A stretch of 64,000 nucleotides of DNA, taken from NCBI RefSeq assembly GCF_000186705.1, contig NZ_AEUE01000003.1, positions 310,001 through 374,000 of the forward strand, given 5' to 3'. The notes beneath the pieces are model-generated. The model ran no database searches, was not told the DNA's origin, and worked only from the letters and a program-made list of their open reading frames with translations. The stretch is from Citromicrobium sp. JLT1363 (GTDB lineage Bacteria > Pseudomonadota > Alphaproteobacteria > Sphingomonadales > Sphingomonadaceae). This document shows positions 30,770-43,078 of the stretch, piece after piece; position 1 is the stretch's first letter, and each line of letters opens with the position of its first letter. The position numbers were made by a program, and so were the translations under genes.

Positions 30770-32188
30770 TCAGAAGTGGATCGGCTTGCCCTGAACCGCC
30801 ATCGCCGCTTCCTTCGTGGCTTCGGCATGGGTGGGGTGAGCGTGGCAGGTATAGGCGATGTCTTCCGACGTTGCGCCGAACTCCATCGCGATGGCCGCCT
30901 CGGCGATCATCGTGCCTGCGGGCACGGCGATGGCCCATACGCCCAGCACGCGGTCGCTTTCCGCCTCGGCGATCACCTTCACGAAGCCATCGCCCTCGTG
31001 ATTGGTGCGGGCGCGGCTATTGGCCAGCATCGGGAACTTGCCGACCTTCACCGCCTTCTTGTCGCCGCCCATCTTCTCGATGGCTTCCTCGGTCGTCAGG
31101 CCCACGCCCGCGATCTCGGGCCAGGTGTAGACGACGCTCGGGATGATCGCGTGGTTCACGATGCCGGTCTGCCCGGCGATGTTCTCCGCCACGGCAATAC
31201 CTTCATCCTCGGCCTTGTGCGCCAGCATCGGGCCGGGGATGCAGTCGCCGATCGCCCACACGCCATCGACCTCGGTGCGGAAATCGTGATCGGTTTCGAT
31301 CTGGCCGCGCTTGTTGGTTTCCAGCCCGATCGCATCGAGGCCAAGGCCGTCGGTGTTCGGCTTGCGCCCGATCGAGACGAGCACGCAATCGGCTTCCATC
31401 GTCTCTTCGTCGCCGCCTGCGGCAGGCTCGAGCGTCAGCGTGGCGGTCTTGCCCTTTACGGACACACCGGTGACCTTGGTCGAGAGCTTGAACTCGATCC
31501 CCTGCTTGCGGAAGATCTTGCGCGCTTCCTTGCGGATGTCGCCGTCCATGCCGGGCAGGATTTCGTCGAGGAATTCGACGCAGGTGACTTCCGCACCCAG
31601 ACGGCGCCAGACCGAGCCGAGCTCCAGGCCGATCACGCCGCCACCGATGACGACCATCTTCTTGGGCACCTTGGGCAGTTCGAGCGCGCCGGTGGAATCG
31701 ACCACGATACCCTTGTCGTTGTCGATCTCGACACCCGGCAGGGGGGTGACCGAGGAGCCGGTGGCGATGACGATGTCCTTCGCGGTCACCGTCTCCTCGC
31801 CCACCTTCACCGTGTGCGCATCCTGGAAGGTGGCGTAACCCTTCTTCCAGTCGACCTTGTTCTTCTTGAAAAGGCCTTCGATGCCGCCGGTCAGGCCCTT
31901 CACCGCATCGCGGCGCTGGGCGTGCATCTGGTCGAGGTTGAGCTTGGGCTCCACGTCGATGCCCAGTTCCTTCATCGCGCCGTTCTTGGCCGCGTCGAAA
32001 AACTCGCTCGCATGCAGCATCGCCTTGGAGGGGATGCAGCCGACGTTGAGGCACGTACCGCCCAGCGTCTCGCGCCCTTCGGCGCAGGCGGTCTTGAGGC
32101 CCAGCTGCGCGGCGCGGATCGCGGCGACATAGCCGCCCGGGCCTGCACCGATGACAAGGAGGTCGTAATCGTATTCGTGGTCAGCCAT
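30770..32188 (-). CDS. lpdA: dihydrolipoyl dehydrogenase (E3)
   Basis: A 472-residue flavoprotein that reoxidises lipoamide in 2-oxo acid dehydrogenase complexes, reducing NAD. FAD-binding GAGPGG is at residues 14-19, the redox disulfide lies in GGTCLNVGC (C46, C51), and the second dinucleotide site is VIGGGVIGLELG. The dimer-interface histidine lies in HAHPTHAEA near the end. No N-terminal lipoyl domain is fused. It is the last core gene of the mdh-sucDAB-lpdA minus-strand block and completes the 2-oxoglutarate dehydrogenase complex with sucA and sucB. Confidence 0.97.
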   Translation of the reverse strand: MADHEYDYDLLVIGAGPGGYVAAIRAAQLGLKTACAEGRETLGGTCLNVGCIPSKAMLHASEFFDAAKNGAMKELGIDVEPKLNLDQMHAQRRDAVKGLTGGIEGLFKKNKVDWKKGYATFQDAHTVKVGEETVTAKDIVIATGSSVTPLPGVEIDNDKGIVVDSTGALELPKVPKKMVVIGGGVIGLELGSVWRRLGAEVTCVEFLDEILPGMDGDIRKEARKIFRKQGIEFKLSTKVTGVSVKGKTATLTLEPAAGGDEETMEADCVLVSIGRKPNTDGLGLDAIGLETNKRGQIETDHDFRTEVDGVWAIGDCIPGPMLAHKAEDEGIAVAENIAGQTGIVNHAIIPSVVYTWPEIAGVGLTTEEAIEKMGGDKKAVKVGKFPMLANSRARTNHEGDGFVKVIAEAESDRVLGVWAIAVPAGTMIAEAAIAMEFGATSEDIAYTCHAHPTHAEATKEAAMAVQGKPIHF

Positions 32189-32198
32189 TCTCTTCTCT

Positions 32199-32284
32199 CG
32201 TCATCCCCGCGAAAGCGGGCTTCCCGCTTTCTTCATTGTGCTCCCGATATAGGAAGCGGGACCCCCGCTTTCGCGGGGGTGACG
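32199..32284. repeat. palindromic repeat with 21-bp terminal inverted repeats
   Basis: An 86-bp element. Its first 21 bp (32199-32219) and last 21 bp (32264-32284) are near-perfect inverted copies, with one mismatch (CGTCATCCCC versus CGTCACCCCC). An inner pair TCCCGCTT/AAGCGGGA lies between. It fills the lpdA-sucB gap and would form one long hairpin in the transcript. Confidence 0.85.
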
Positions 32285-32294
32285 GCAAACAGTC

Positions 32295-33578
<1,284 letters not shown>

Positions 33579-33584
33579 GATGCG

Positions 33585-36452
33585 TCAGACCTTCTTTTCG
33601 GCTTTTTCGGTTTTTTTCAGGGCACGCTTGGCTTCGCCGCCGTCGGCGAGGCCAAGTGCGATAGTGACGAGCGCATCCTGCTGCGCCTGGTGGCGCTTGG
33701 CGAGCCCGGTGGCGGGGGAGGCCGCTTCCTCGCGCCCGGCATATTGGGGGCGCATGCCATCCTTGCCGGCGCTGGCCAGCGAGGCCTCGATCTTCTCGTG
33801 CACGAAGGACCATGCGCCGTTGTTGCGCGGCTCTTCCTGGCACCAGACGACGCTTTCCAGATTGGTCATCCGGCCGATGCGCTGGGCAAGCGGCTCGCCG
33901 GGGAAGGGATAGAGCTGCTCGATCCGCAGGATGGAGACATCCTCCAGCCCCTCTTCCTCGCGCTTTTCCATCAGGTCGAAGGCGACCTTGCCCGAACACA
34001 GCACAAGGCGCCTGATCTTCTTGTCGTCCGCGCTGTCCGGCGCCATCGCCGGGTCGGACAGGATGCGCTTGAACTGCGCATCGTCCATGAACAGGCTGGC
34101 CGGGCTCTTGGCCATGGGATGGCGCAGCAGGCTTTTGGGCGTCATGATGATGAGCGGTTTGCGGAAGGGACGCAGCATCTGCCGCCGCAGCACGTGGAAA
34201 TAATTGTGCGGCATGGTGATGTTGCACACCTGGATATTGTCGTTCGCGCACAGCTGCAGGAAGCGTTCGAGACGCGCGGAGCTATGTTCCGGCCCCTGGC
34301 CCTCGTATCCGTGCGGCAGCAGCATCACGAGGCCGTTGGCCCGCAGCCACTTGACCTCGCCGGATGCGATGAACTGATCGATGATGATCTGCGCGCCGTT
34401 GGCGAAATCGCCGAACTGCGCTTCCCACAGCACCAGGGTCTTTGGATCGGCGAGCGCGAAGCCGTATTCGAAGCCGAGCACGCCGTATTCGGACAGCGGG
34501 CTGTCGTAGACCTCGAACTTGCCGTGGGGCAGCGTGGTGAGGGGGATGTATTTCCCCTCGTCCTTCTGGTCGTGCCACACCGCATGGCGCTGGCTGAACG
34601 TGCCGCGGCCCGAATCCTGGCCCGACAGCCGCACGCCATAGCCTTCGGAGACCAGGCTGCCGAAAGCCAGCGCTTCCGCCGTCGCCCAGTCGAAGCCTTC
34701 GCCGCTCTCGAACATCTGCCGCTTGGCATCGAGCACGCGGTTGAGCGTGCGGTGCGTGGTGATGTCATCCGGCACGGTGGTGAGCGTGCGGCCGAGGCTT
34801 TCGAACAGCTTCTTCGGGATCGCGGTTTCGACGTTGCGGCGCGAGGTCTCCGGGTCGGCGGGCTTGTTCAGCCCGGCCCAGCGACCGCCGAACCAGTCCG
34901 CTTCGTTGGGCTTGTAGTTCTTGCCCGCCTCGAACTCTTCCTGGAGGTGATCGATGAATTCGCTGCGCTGGCCTTCCGCGAAGTCCGCGTCGATGATGCC
35001 CTCTTCCAGAAGGCGATCGGAATAAAGAGCGCTGATCTTGGGATGCTGCTTGATCGCATCGTACATCTGCGGCTGGGTGAAGCTGGGCTCGTCGCCCTCG
35101 TTGTGGCCGAAGCGGCGATAGCACCACATGTCGATCACGATGTCGCGGCCGAAGGTCTGGCGGTATTCGATCGCCAGCTTGCAGGCGAAGGTAACCGCTT
35201 CGGGATCGTCGCCGTTCACGTGCAGGATCGGCGCCTGCACACCCTTCGCCACGTCGGACGGGTAGGGGGAACTGCGCGCGAACTTGGGACTGGTGGTGAA
35301 GCCGATCTGGTTGTTGATGATGAAGTGGATCACGCCGCCGGTATTGTAGCCGGGGATGCCCGAGAAGCTGAGCGTCTCCCACACGATGCCCTGGCCTGCG
35401 AAGGCGGCGTCGCCGTGGATCAGCACCGGCAGCACCTGTTCGTGCTTGCTCAGGTCGTCGCGGAAGGCCTGCTGCGCACGGGCCTTGCCCAGCACGACAG
35501 GGTCGACCGCTTCGAGGTGGCTGGGGTTGGGCACCAGGCTCATGTGAACCTTGATCCCGTCGAATTCGCGGTCGGTGCTGGTGCCGAGGTGATACTTCAC
35601 ATCGCCCGATCCGCCAACGTCTTCAGGATTGGCACTGCCGCCCGAAAATTCGTGGAAGATCACGCGGTACGGCTTTGCCATCACGTTGGCGAGCACGTTG
35701 AGCCGCCCGCGGTGCGCCATGCCGTAGATGATCTCGCGCACGCCTTGCTGGCCGCCATACTTGATGACGGCTTCCAGCGCCGGGATCATGCCTTCGCCGC
35801 CGTCCAGACCGAAGCGCTTGGTGCCGACATATTTCTTGCCGAGGAAGTTCTCGTACTCCTCGCCCCGGATCACCGCGGAAAGGATCGCGCGCTTGCCTTC
35901 GGGCGTGAACTGGATGACCTCTTCGGGCCCCTCGATCCGGTCCTGCAGGAAGCGGCGTTCCTCCACGTCCGAGATGTGCATGTATTCGAGGCCGACCTTG
36001 CCGCAGTAATTGGCCTTGAGCACCTCGTAGAGTTCGCGCGGGGTGGTCCATTCGAGGTTGAGATTGCCGCCCACGAAAATCTGCCGCCCGTCCGCGTTGT
36101 CCGGGAAGTGCCATTCCAGCTTCAGGTCTTCGGGCAGTTCGCGCTTCGACAGGCCCAGCGGATCGAGATCGGAGGCCAGGTGCCCGCGCACGCGGAAGGT
36201 GCGGATCAGCAGCATGGCGCGGATCGCGTCCTGCGCCGCCTGTTCGACACTGGCGTGATCGGTGGCCTTGCCGGCCTTTTCCATCGCCTGCTTGACCGCG
36301 ATCTTCATCGCGGTCGGGTCCATCGCCTGGGTCAGGTCCGCCTCGCTGCCGATATCGGTCAGCGGCCAGTTGGGATTGCCCCAGCTGGGCCCCTTCTGGG
36401 GGCCTTCCTGGTCGCCGAGCTCCGGCAGGAAAGACTGGTTTTCGTTACCCAT
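33585..36452 (-). CDS. sucA: 2-oxoglutarate dehydrogenase E1
   Basis: A 955-residue thiamine-diphosphate enzyme that decarboxylates 2-oxoglutarate and transfers the succinyl group to sucB. Typical segments are GMAHRGRLNVLANV, HGDAAFAGQGIVWETLS, the NNQIGFTTSP motif for cofactor binding, and the LPHGYEGQGPEHSSARLERFLQL region near the C-terminus. Length and both ends agree with proteobacterial E1o. It follows sucD after 135 nt carrying a hairpin. Confidence 0.97.
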   Translation of the reverse strand: MGNENQSFLPELGDQEGPQKGPSWGNPNWPLTDIGSEADLTQAMDPTAMKIAVKQAMEKAGKATDHASVEQAAQDAIRAMLLIRTFRVRGHLASDLDPLGLSKRELPEDLKLEWHFPDNADGRQIFVGGNLNLEWTTPRELYEVLKANYCGKVGLEYMHISDVEERRFLQDRIEGPEEVIQFTPEGKRAILSAVIRGEEYENFLGKKYVGTKRFGLDGGEGMIPALEAVIKYGGQQGVREIIYGMAHRGRLNVLANVMAKPYRVIFHEFSGGSANPEDVGGSGDVKYHLGTSTDREFDGIKVHMSLVPNPSHLEAVDPVVLGKARAQQAFRDDLSKHEQVLPVLIHGDAAFAGQGIVWETLSFSGIPGYNTGGVIHFIINNQIGFTTSPKFARSSPYPSDVAKGVQAPILHVNGDDPEAVTFACKLAIEYRQTFGRDIVIDMWCYRRFGHNEGDEPSFTQPQMYDAIKQHPKISALYSDRLLEEGIIDADFAEGQRSEFIDHLQEEFEAGKNYKPNEADWFGGRWAGLNKPADPETSRRNVETAIPKKLFESLGRTLTTVPDDITTHRTLNRVLDAKRQMFESGEGFDWATAEALAFGSLVSEGYGVRLSGQDSGRGTFSQRHAVWHDQKDEGKYIPLTTLPHGKFEVYDSPLSEYGVLGFEYGFALADPKTLVLWEAQFGDFANGAQIIIDQFIASGEVKWLRANGLVMLLPHGYEGQGPEHSSARLERFLQLCANDNIQVCNITMPHNYFHVLRRQMLRPFRKPLIIMTPKSLLRHPMAKSPASLFMDDAQFKRILSDPAMAPDSADDKKIRRLVLCSGKVAFDLMEKREEEGLEDVSILRIEQLYPFPGEPLAQRIGRMTNLESVVWCQEEPRNNGAWSFVHEKIEASLASAGKDGMRPQYAGREEAASPATGLAKRHQAQQDALVTIALGLADGGEAKRALKKTEKAEKKV

Positions 36453-36545
36453 CGAAATTCACTCATGCATTCCGGAGAAAGAGGACGCTTCCATCATAGA
36501 AGCATTTACCCGGCAGATAGGTCCTAAACTCCCCTCCCGCGCGGC

Positions 36546-36578
36546 GTGGCGGCCCCGGACTTCGCCCGGAGCCGCCAC
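36546..36578 (-). terminator. hairpin between sucD and sucA
   Basis: GTGGCGGC (36546-36553) pairs with GCCGCCAC (36571-36578) with further inner pairing through CCGG. It lies just downstream of the sucD stop on the minus strand. The following sequence has only a short T run, so it may attenuate or stabilise rather than terminate. Confidence 0.4.
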
Positions 36579-36587
36579 CGGAGGGCG

Positions 36588-37478
36588 TCAGGCGTCTTCC
36601 TTGAGCAGTGCGGCCAGCGTGGTGCCGAGTTCGCTGGGCGATTGCGCCACGCGAATCCCCGCGCGTTCCATCGCCGCGATCTTGTCGTCCGCGCCGCCCT
36701 GGCCGCCCGAGACGATGGCGCCCGCGTGGCCCATGCGGCGGCCCGGAGGCGCCGTGCGGCCTGCGATGAAGCCGACGGTCGGCTTCCAGCGGCCCTTCTT
36801 CTTCTGCTCGGCGAGGAACTCGGCTGCTTCCTCTTCGGCGCTGCCGCCGATCTCGCCGATCATGATCAGGCTCTCGGTTTCCGGATCGTCGAGGAACAGG
36901 TCGAGCACGTCGATGAAGTTGGTGCCGTTGACCGGATCGCCGCCGATGCCCACGGCGGTCGACTGGCCGAGGCCCGCATTGGTCGTCTGGTGCACGGCTT
37001 CATAGGTCAGCGTGCCCGAGCGGCTGACGACGCCCACGCTGCCCTTCTTGAAGATGGAGCCGGGCATGATGCCGATCTTGCACTCGTCGGGCGTCAGAAC
37101 GCCGGGGCAGTTCGGGCCGATCAGGCGCGAGTTGCTGCCCTCGAGCGCGGCCTTGGCGCGCACCATGTCGAGCACGGGGATGCCTTCGGTGATCGTTACG
37201 ATCAGCTCCACGCCCGCATCGATCGCTTCGCAGATCGCGTCCGCGGCGAAGGGCGGCGGAACGTAGATCACGCTCGCAGTCGCGCCGGTTTCGGCCACGG
37301 CTTCGCGCACGGTGTTGAAGTTGGGCAGGCCGAGGTGGGTCGTGCCGCCTTTGCCGGGCGTCACACCGCCAACCATCTGCGTCCCGTAATCGAGCGCCTG
37401 CTGGGTGTGGAAGGTGCCGGTTTCACCGGTCATCCCCTGGGTGATGACCTTGGTATTCTTGTCTACGAGGATGGACAT
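36588..37478 (-). CDS. sucD: succinate-CoA ligase alpha subunit
   Basis: A 296-residue alpha subunit. It binds CoA through an N-terminal Rossmann domain ([29 protein letters not shown]) and is phosphorylated on H251 in [10 protein letters not shown]. The conserved GPNCPGV and SRSGTLTYE segments are present. The enzyme makes ATP or GTP from succinyl-CoA. The beta subunit gene sucC, normally just upstream, is absent; instead a small membrane-protein gene and then mdh lie there. The holoenzyme requires a sucC located elsewhere. Confidence 0.97.
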   Translation of the reverse strand: MSILVDKNTKVITQGMTGETGTFHTQQALDYGTQMVGGVTPGKGGTTHLGLPNFNTVREAVAETGATASVIYVPPPFAADAICEAIDAGVELIVTITEGIPVLDMVRAKAALEGSNSRLIGPNCPGVLTPDECKIGIMPGSIFKKGSVGVVSRSGTLTYEAVHQTTNAGLGQSTAVGIGGDPVNGTNFIDVLDLFLDDPETESLIMIGEIGGSAEEEAAEFLAEQKKKGRWKPTVGFIAGRTAPPGRRMGHAGAIVSGGQGGADDKIAAMERAGIRVAQSPSELGTTLAALLKEDA

Positions 37479-37496
37479 GAACTGTCTCCGAAATGT

Positions 37497-38764
<1,268 letters not shown>

Positions 38765-38966
38765 TCAGTCCTTGGATTGCCGGGGACGCTGCGGCTTGCC
38801 GAAAAGGTTTCGCGATCCATCGCGCTCCGCCGGCGTCCCCGAGGGATCACGCGCGAAGGGCCGCGTTCTGGCGAGAGGGACTAGGCCTGCTAAAAGGGGA
38901 TTGCAACCGGCAAAAAGCGAGTTTTTCCGCCGGTTATGATATTGATTTGCAGCAGCGTTTACGTGG

Positions 38967-40940
38967 CTAGGCAGCGCGCGTCGCGTCGGCGCTTCTATCC
39001 TGCGCCAGCAGCATCGCGGCGAGGTAATCCGGCACTGCGCGGCTGAAGAAATAGCCCTGGCCCTGCGTGCATCCCGCTTCGCGCACCGTATCGACCTGTT
39101 CCTGCTCTTCGAGCCCCTCGGCTACGATCTCCATGCCCAGCTGGTGGCCCATGGCGGCTACGGCGCGGATGATCGCATGCGCGCGCGGGCCGGCGCCCGA
39201 ACCCGAGACGAAGCTGCGATCCACCTTGATCTTGGAGAAGGGGAACTTGTGGATGTAGGCCAGTGAGGAATAGCCGGTGCCGAAGTCGTCCAGTGCGAAG
39301 CGCACCCCCCTGGCGGCCAGTTTCTCGATGAAGGCAGCGGTCTGGTCGCTGTCCTCGATGAACAGGCTCTCGGTGACTTCCAGTTCGAGCCGCGAGGGGT
39401 CGAGCTTGGCGTCTCGCAGGGCCTGTTCGATGGCGAGTACCGATCCGGGTGCCCTGATCTGCAGCGGCGAGAGGTTTACCGCAACGCTCACGTCCTCGGG
39501 CCACTGGGCGCAGGCAAGTGCGGCCTGGCGCGTAATCCAGTTGCCCAGCGTGACGATCACGCCCGTTTCTTCCGCCACCGGGATGAACTCGCCCGGGCGC
39601 AGTTCGCCCTTCGTCGGATGGAACCAGCGCAGGAGCGCCTCGAAACAGCGGATGCGGCCGGTCTTGAGGTCGATGATCGGCTGGAAGAACAGCGACAATT
39701 CGTCCCGCTTGATCGCCAGACGCAGTTCGGCCTCTATCTCGCGACGATTGGCCAGCTCGCGGGTCATCGCGGCGTCGAAGAAGCAATAGCCGCCGCGCGC
39801 ATTCAGCTTGGCATTGAACAGCGCCAGATCGGCCCCCTGCATCAGCCGGTCCGCGTCGATTCCGTCGTCCGGCATCAGCGCGATACCCATCGAACAGCTG
39901 GTTTCCATGCGTTCGCCATCGAAGCGCATGGGCCGTGCGACCTGTTCGAGGATTCGTCCGGCGAGCGCTTGGCAATCCTCCCGATCGCGAACCTTGCAGA
40001 AGAAGACGAATTCGTCGCCGCCGAAACGGGCGATCCCGGCGTCCTCTGGCAGGCTGTCGCGCAGGCGGCGGGCGACTTCGGACAGCACCCGGTCGCCGAT
40101 CTGGTGGCCGAGCAGGTCGTTGACCTCCTTGAACCGGTCCAGGTCGAGCCAGAACAGCGCCAGGACCTGGTCCGCATCGGCGGCCATCAACTGGGTCACC
40201 AGCGTATCGTTCAGCCCGGCGCGATTATGCAGCCCGGTGACCACATCGGTATGCGCCAGGATTTCCATCTTGCGGGCCAGCCGCTCGCTCGTCTCGGCGG
40301 ATGCGATCGAGTTGCGCAGCGTCCGCTGCACGTTGAGCGTGATGCTCGCCATGGCCGGGATCACGAGCAGGATGGTCGTTCCCAGCGCCAGCATCGGGAT
40401 CGACCCCTCAATGAAGCAGGCAACCAGGATCGGCAGGTAGGAAAGGAACATCTGCCCCAGCGCGATGGCCGGGCGTCCCGCATTGCGCGCGCAGATCGCG
40501 GTCGCGAAGCACAGCGCGTTGGCGACCATCATGACCTCGACCGTCTGGGGCGTGGGATAGATGATCACCAGCGCGCCGAGCAGGCCGAACAGACCCGCAT
40601 AGACGAACGCACCGACTTCGAAGACGATTTCCAGAAAGCGCGTGGTCGCACTCTTGCTTCGCGCCATCATCTTGGCTGCGACGACCCGTGCCACGGCGAC
40701 CAGCGAGAAGGCGATCACGCACACCAGGATCACCGGCTCCGGCACGTAGAAGGCGGTGACGACGGCCGCGACCATGCCGTTGAGCGCGCCGACCGCCAGG
40801 CTGATGGGCTGGGTATAGAGCGTGCTCACCAGCGTGCGCCGCACGCGCTCGCTGATCTCGTCTCCCGACAGGAGGCGATGCCAGTTCCTTAGCGTGGTCT
40901 GAAGTTTGACGAGGATCATCTTGCCGACCGGACTAAGCAA
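38967..40940 (-). CDS. membrane GGDEF-EAL cyclic-di-GMP protein
   Basis: A 657-residue protein. About five hydrophobic helices lie within residues 50-205 and form an unclassified membrane sensor. The GGDEF domain follows with an intact GGDEF at 307-311, and the EAL domain begins near residue 400 with E434-A-L in FEALLRW, DDFGTGYSS, KVDRSFV and VAEGLEE all conserved. Both cyclase and phosphodiesterase active sites look intact, so the net activity is open. No RxxD inhibitory site precedes GGDEF at the usual distance. A second Met at residue 8 is an alternative start. The gene stands alone. Confidence 0.93.
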   Translation of the reverse strand: MLSPVGKMILVKLQTTLRNWHRLLSGDEISERVRRTLVSTLYTQPISLAVGALNGMVAAVVTAFYVPEPVILVCVIAFSLVAVARVVAAKMMARSKSATTRFLEIVFEVGAFVYAGLFGLLGALVIIYPTPQTVEVMMVANALCFATAICARNAGRPAIALGQMFLSYLPILVACFIEGSIPMLALGTTILLVIPAMASITLNVQRTLRNSIASAETSERLARKMEILAHTDVVTGLHNRAGLNDTLVTQLMAADADQVLALFWLDLDRFKEVNDLLGHQIGDRVLSEVARRLRDSLPEDAGIARFGGDEFVFFCKVRDREDCQALAGRILEQVARPMRFDGERMETSCSMGIALMPDDGIDADRLMQGADLALFNAKLNARGGYCFFDAAMTRELANRREIEAELRLAIKRDELSLFFQPIIDLKTGRIRCFEALLRWFHPTKGELRPGEFIPVAEETGVIVTLGNWITRQAALACAQWPEDVSVAVNLSPLQIRAPGSVLAIEQALRDAKLDPSRLELEVTESLFIEDSDQTAAFIEKLAARGVRFALDDFGTGYSSLAYIHKFPFSKIKVDRSFVSGSGAGPRAHAIIRAVAAMGHQLGMEIVAEGLEEQEQVDTVREAGCTQGQGYFFSRAVPDYLAAMLLAQDRSADATRAA

Positions 40941-41030
40941 TAAGCGTCACAAATTGCTTAACGCGCGCGTTACCACGCTGGCGCGCGGAAAACCGCGGCA
41001 AAGTCCAAGGGGGTCCGGTTGGCGCGTGCG

Positions 41031-41345
41031 TCAGCCCGGAACCTCGCGCGGATTGGAGAGCGTTCTGGCCAGTCGCCGGTCGAGCGCGCCGCAGATCTGC
41101 GCCCAGAATACGAAGTCCGCCTCGTTCCCCGAAGCCAGCGCGGCCCTGGCCCGTGCATGGGCATCGTGGGCCGCATTGAGATGGTGCCGGGCGAAATGGC
41201 CCAGCGCGGCGCGCAACTCCGGTTCGCCAAGGGCGGGGCGCCCTGCGGCGATGTTGTCGTTCGATGCTTCGGGAATGCGTATCGGCGCGGACCCCGAGTG
41301 GGAGAGCCGGTATGAGGGGCGCTTGGGGGCGAGGCCGCGACTCAT
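41031..41345 (-). CDS. small conserved hypothetical protein
   Basis: A 104-residue protein without signal or membrane segment. The C-terminal half is an amphipathic helical domain (ELRAALGHFARHHLNAAHDAHARARAALASGNEADFVFWAQICGALDRRLA, about residues 43-93). The N-terminal 40 residues look disordered. Codon use is like the surrounding genes and the frame runs between neighbours without overlap, which supports it as real. Function unknown. Confidence 0.65.
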   Translation of the reverse strand: MSRGLAPKRPSYRLSHSGSAPIRIPEASNDNIAAGRPALGEPELRAALGHFARHHLNAAHDAHARARAALASGNEADFVFWAQICGALDRRLARTLSNPREVPG

Positions 41346-41482
41346 GCTTGCGATGATCCTTGATCAGTGAAACTCGATGCTGGCAGACCTAGCCCGCCGG
41401 CGGTAAAACATTGGCGGACAAGCAGGGTTTCGATGATTTAACCACGTCGCCGGGATGCGCGCTGCACCTTGGACACGGAGCT

Positions 41483-42580
41483 TCACTGCGGACGCGCGAT
41501 CCACTGCCCGCTGTTGGCATACTCGGGTCGCACGCTTCCTGGCCCCTGTTCCGGGGCAGGCGCGGTCTGCCTGTCGTTCTGACTGCGGCGATTGGCCGGC
41601 CCCGCCTGCGAAACCACGCTTTCTGCCGGACCGGATCGTGCCTCCGAGGCAGCGGCGCTTTCATAGCGTTGCGCAATGGCGACCGGGTCGGGAGCGGCCT
41701 CTACCGTGCTTGCCGCACGGGCGGGCGCGGGGGAAGGCTCCCCGCCGGAATAGAAATCGGTGAAGGCATCCGGGCGGCTCGCCGCCCCGGGCCAGCGGTA
41801 GAAACGGTGCGCGCCGATGGTGCCGATATGCGCAAGGCTGGGCGCCCAGTACGGGTTGACCCAGGTGGTGTGGTAATGCGTCGCCAGCCCGACCGGGGCG
41901 TAGACCTGCCCGGAAAGCGCGCGCCGCGCGACCGAGAGGGCCTGCGCCCAGTATCGCGCGGAAGGCTTGCGCGCCATCGAGCCGTCGCAGGTGAAGCTGA
42001 ACTGGCAGCCCGTGCGCCGCTGCGATCCCTGATAGACGACGCCGCACACCGTCCTGGGGTAGGCAGGGTGCGCCACCCGGTTCAGAACCACCTGCGCCAC
42101 TGCACGCTGGCCGCCCTCGCTTTCGCTCGCGGCTTCGTAATAGACCGCCTTGGCGAGACAATCGAGCGCGCGCGCCTTGTCGATCCCGGTGCCACGGCTG
42201 ACGAAGGCGCGCGCGGCGGGCCCTGCGGTCTCGATTGCGATGGCCGCTTCGGGATCGCCGTTCCAGGCGGCGATCGGGTTCACGCCTTCGCTGTTTGTCA
42301 CCCCGACGTTCGCGGTGCTGGCGGCGGCGGGCGGATCGGCGAGGAAATAGAGCGCGGAGCCGGGGAAGGTCGCCCCCGCCTTTTCGAAGGGGAGCGGTTC
42401 GACCAGGCTGTCCGCCACGATCTCGCTCGCCTGTGGGGCCATTTCAGGCAGCCGCCATTCCGCCTGCGCCGCCATCGAGGGCAGCGTGATCGCCGCCAGC
42501 AGCACCGCGCCACCGCGCAGCGCATTGCGCGGGCGGGCGGGGCGTTTCGTCGATGGAACCGGGCGGCGGGGGTGGTGCAA
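41483..42580 (-). CDS. SleB/CwlJ-type cell-wall hydrolase
   Basis: A 365-residue exported protein. After a hydrophobic signal segment (GGAVLLAAITLPSMAAQA, about 23-40) and a linker, the hydrolase domain (about 140-255) begins with the catalytic Glu region DCLAKAVYYEAASESEGGQRAVAQVVLNRV and continues with YPRTVCGVVYQGSQ, CQFSFTCDG and ATHYHTTWVNPYW. In spore-formers SleB cleaves cortex peptidoglycan; in Gram-negatives this family is used for wall remodelling. The C-terminal 100 residues are low in complexity, rich in Ala and Pro. It stands divergent from the cobalamin operon. Confidence 0.88.
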   Translation of the reverse strand: MHHPRRPVPSTKRPARPRNALRGGAVLLAAITLPSMAAQAEWRLPEMAPQASEIVADSLVEPLPFEKAGATFPGSALYFLADPPAAASTANVGVTNSEGVNPIAAWNGDPEAAIAIETAGPAARAFVSRGTGIDKARALDCLAKAVYYEAASESEGGQRAVAQVVLNRVAHPAYPRTVCGVVYQGSQRRTGCQFSFTCDGSMARKPSARYWAQALSVARRALSGQVYAPVGLATHYHTTWVNPYWAPSLAHIGTIGAHRFYRWPGAASRPDAFTDFYSGGEPSPAPARAASTVEAAPDPVAIAQRYESAAASEARSGPAESVVSQAGPANRRSQNDRQTAPAPEQGPGSVRPEYANSGQWIARPQ

Positions 42581-42779
42581 GATGGGCCTGACTGGGTGGA
42601 TGGATCGGGGCGTGCGGGCAGCCTAGCCGGAAATTCTCAGTAACGTCTGCATGGCCGGCCGCACCGTATTCTAACGGGACAGGGGAGAGGGAAGGATGAA
42701 GCGGCATGGTTAATGCGCGCGATCATGTGCGGGCAGGGTGTTGCCTGCCTGCGACGAAGGCTCTAGGGGCGCCGGCAGT
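42581..42779. other. upstream region of the cobalamin riboswitch
   Basis: About 200 bp between the cell-wall hydrolase start and the riboswitch aptamer. One 9-bp stem (GCGGGCAGG at 42729-42737 with CCTGCCTGC at 42744-42752, one G.U pair) is visible. No promoter close to consensus was found, although at least one must drive the riboswitch transcript rightward. Confidence 0.4.
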
Positions 42780-42965
42780 ATCGCAGGTGTGGGTGTGCCG
42801 GTCCGGCGCATCCGCCTAAGAGGGAATGGAGTGAAAAACTCCAGCTGCCCCCGCAACTGTAACCGGGGAGCGGTCCGTTCGATATGCCACTGTCCTGCGG
42901 CTTGCCGCAGGGCGGGAAGGTGAACGGAACCGCCACGATCCGGCAAGCCAGGAGACCTGCCCGCG
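42780..42965 (+). promoter_or_regulatory. cobalamin riboswitch
   Basis: The consensus boxes are in order: GCAGGT at 42783-42788 pairs with ACCTGC at 42955-42960 to form P1; the AAGAGGGAATGGAGTG box is at 42818-42833; CCCGCAACTGTAACCGGGG is near 42850-42867; ATGCCACTG is near 42884-42892; and the conserved AAGCCAGGAGACCTGCC box is at 42945-42961. It lies 114 nt upstream of the receptor start and should repress the uptake operon when cobalamin is plentiful. Confidence 0.95.
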
Positions 42966-43078
42966 ATGCGTCGTTCGGCCAGCGGGCGGGGTGTACCGAG
43001 GGCAGCGGAGGAAAGGCACGGGGGGCAGACCCCGCGCTTTCCGTCATGAGCGACAGTTATGCTTGTGATGGAGATTCT

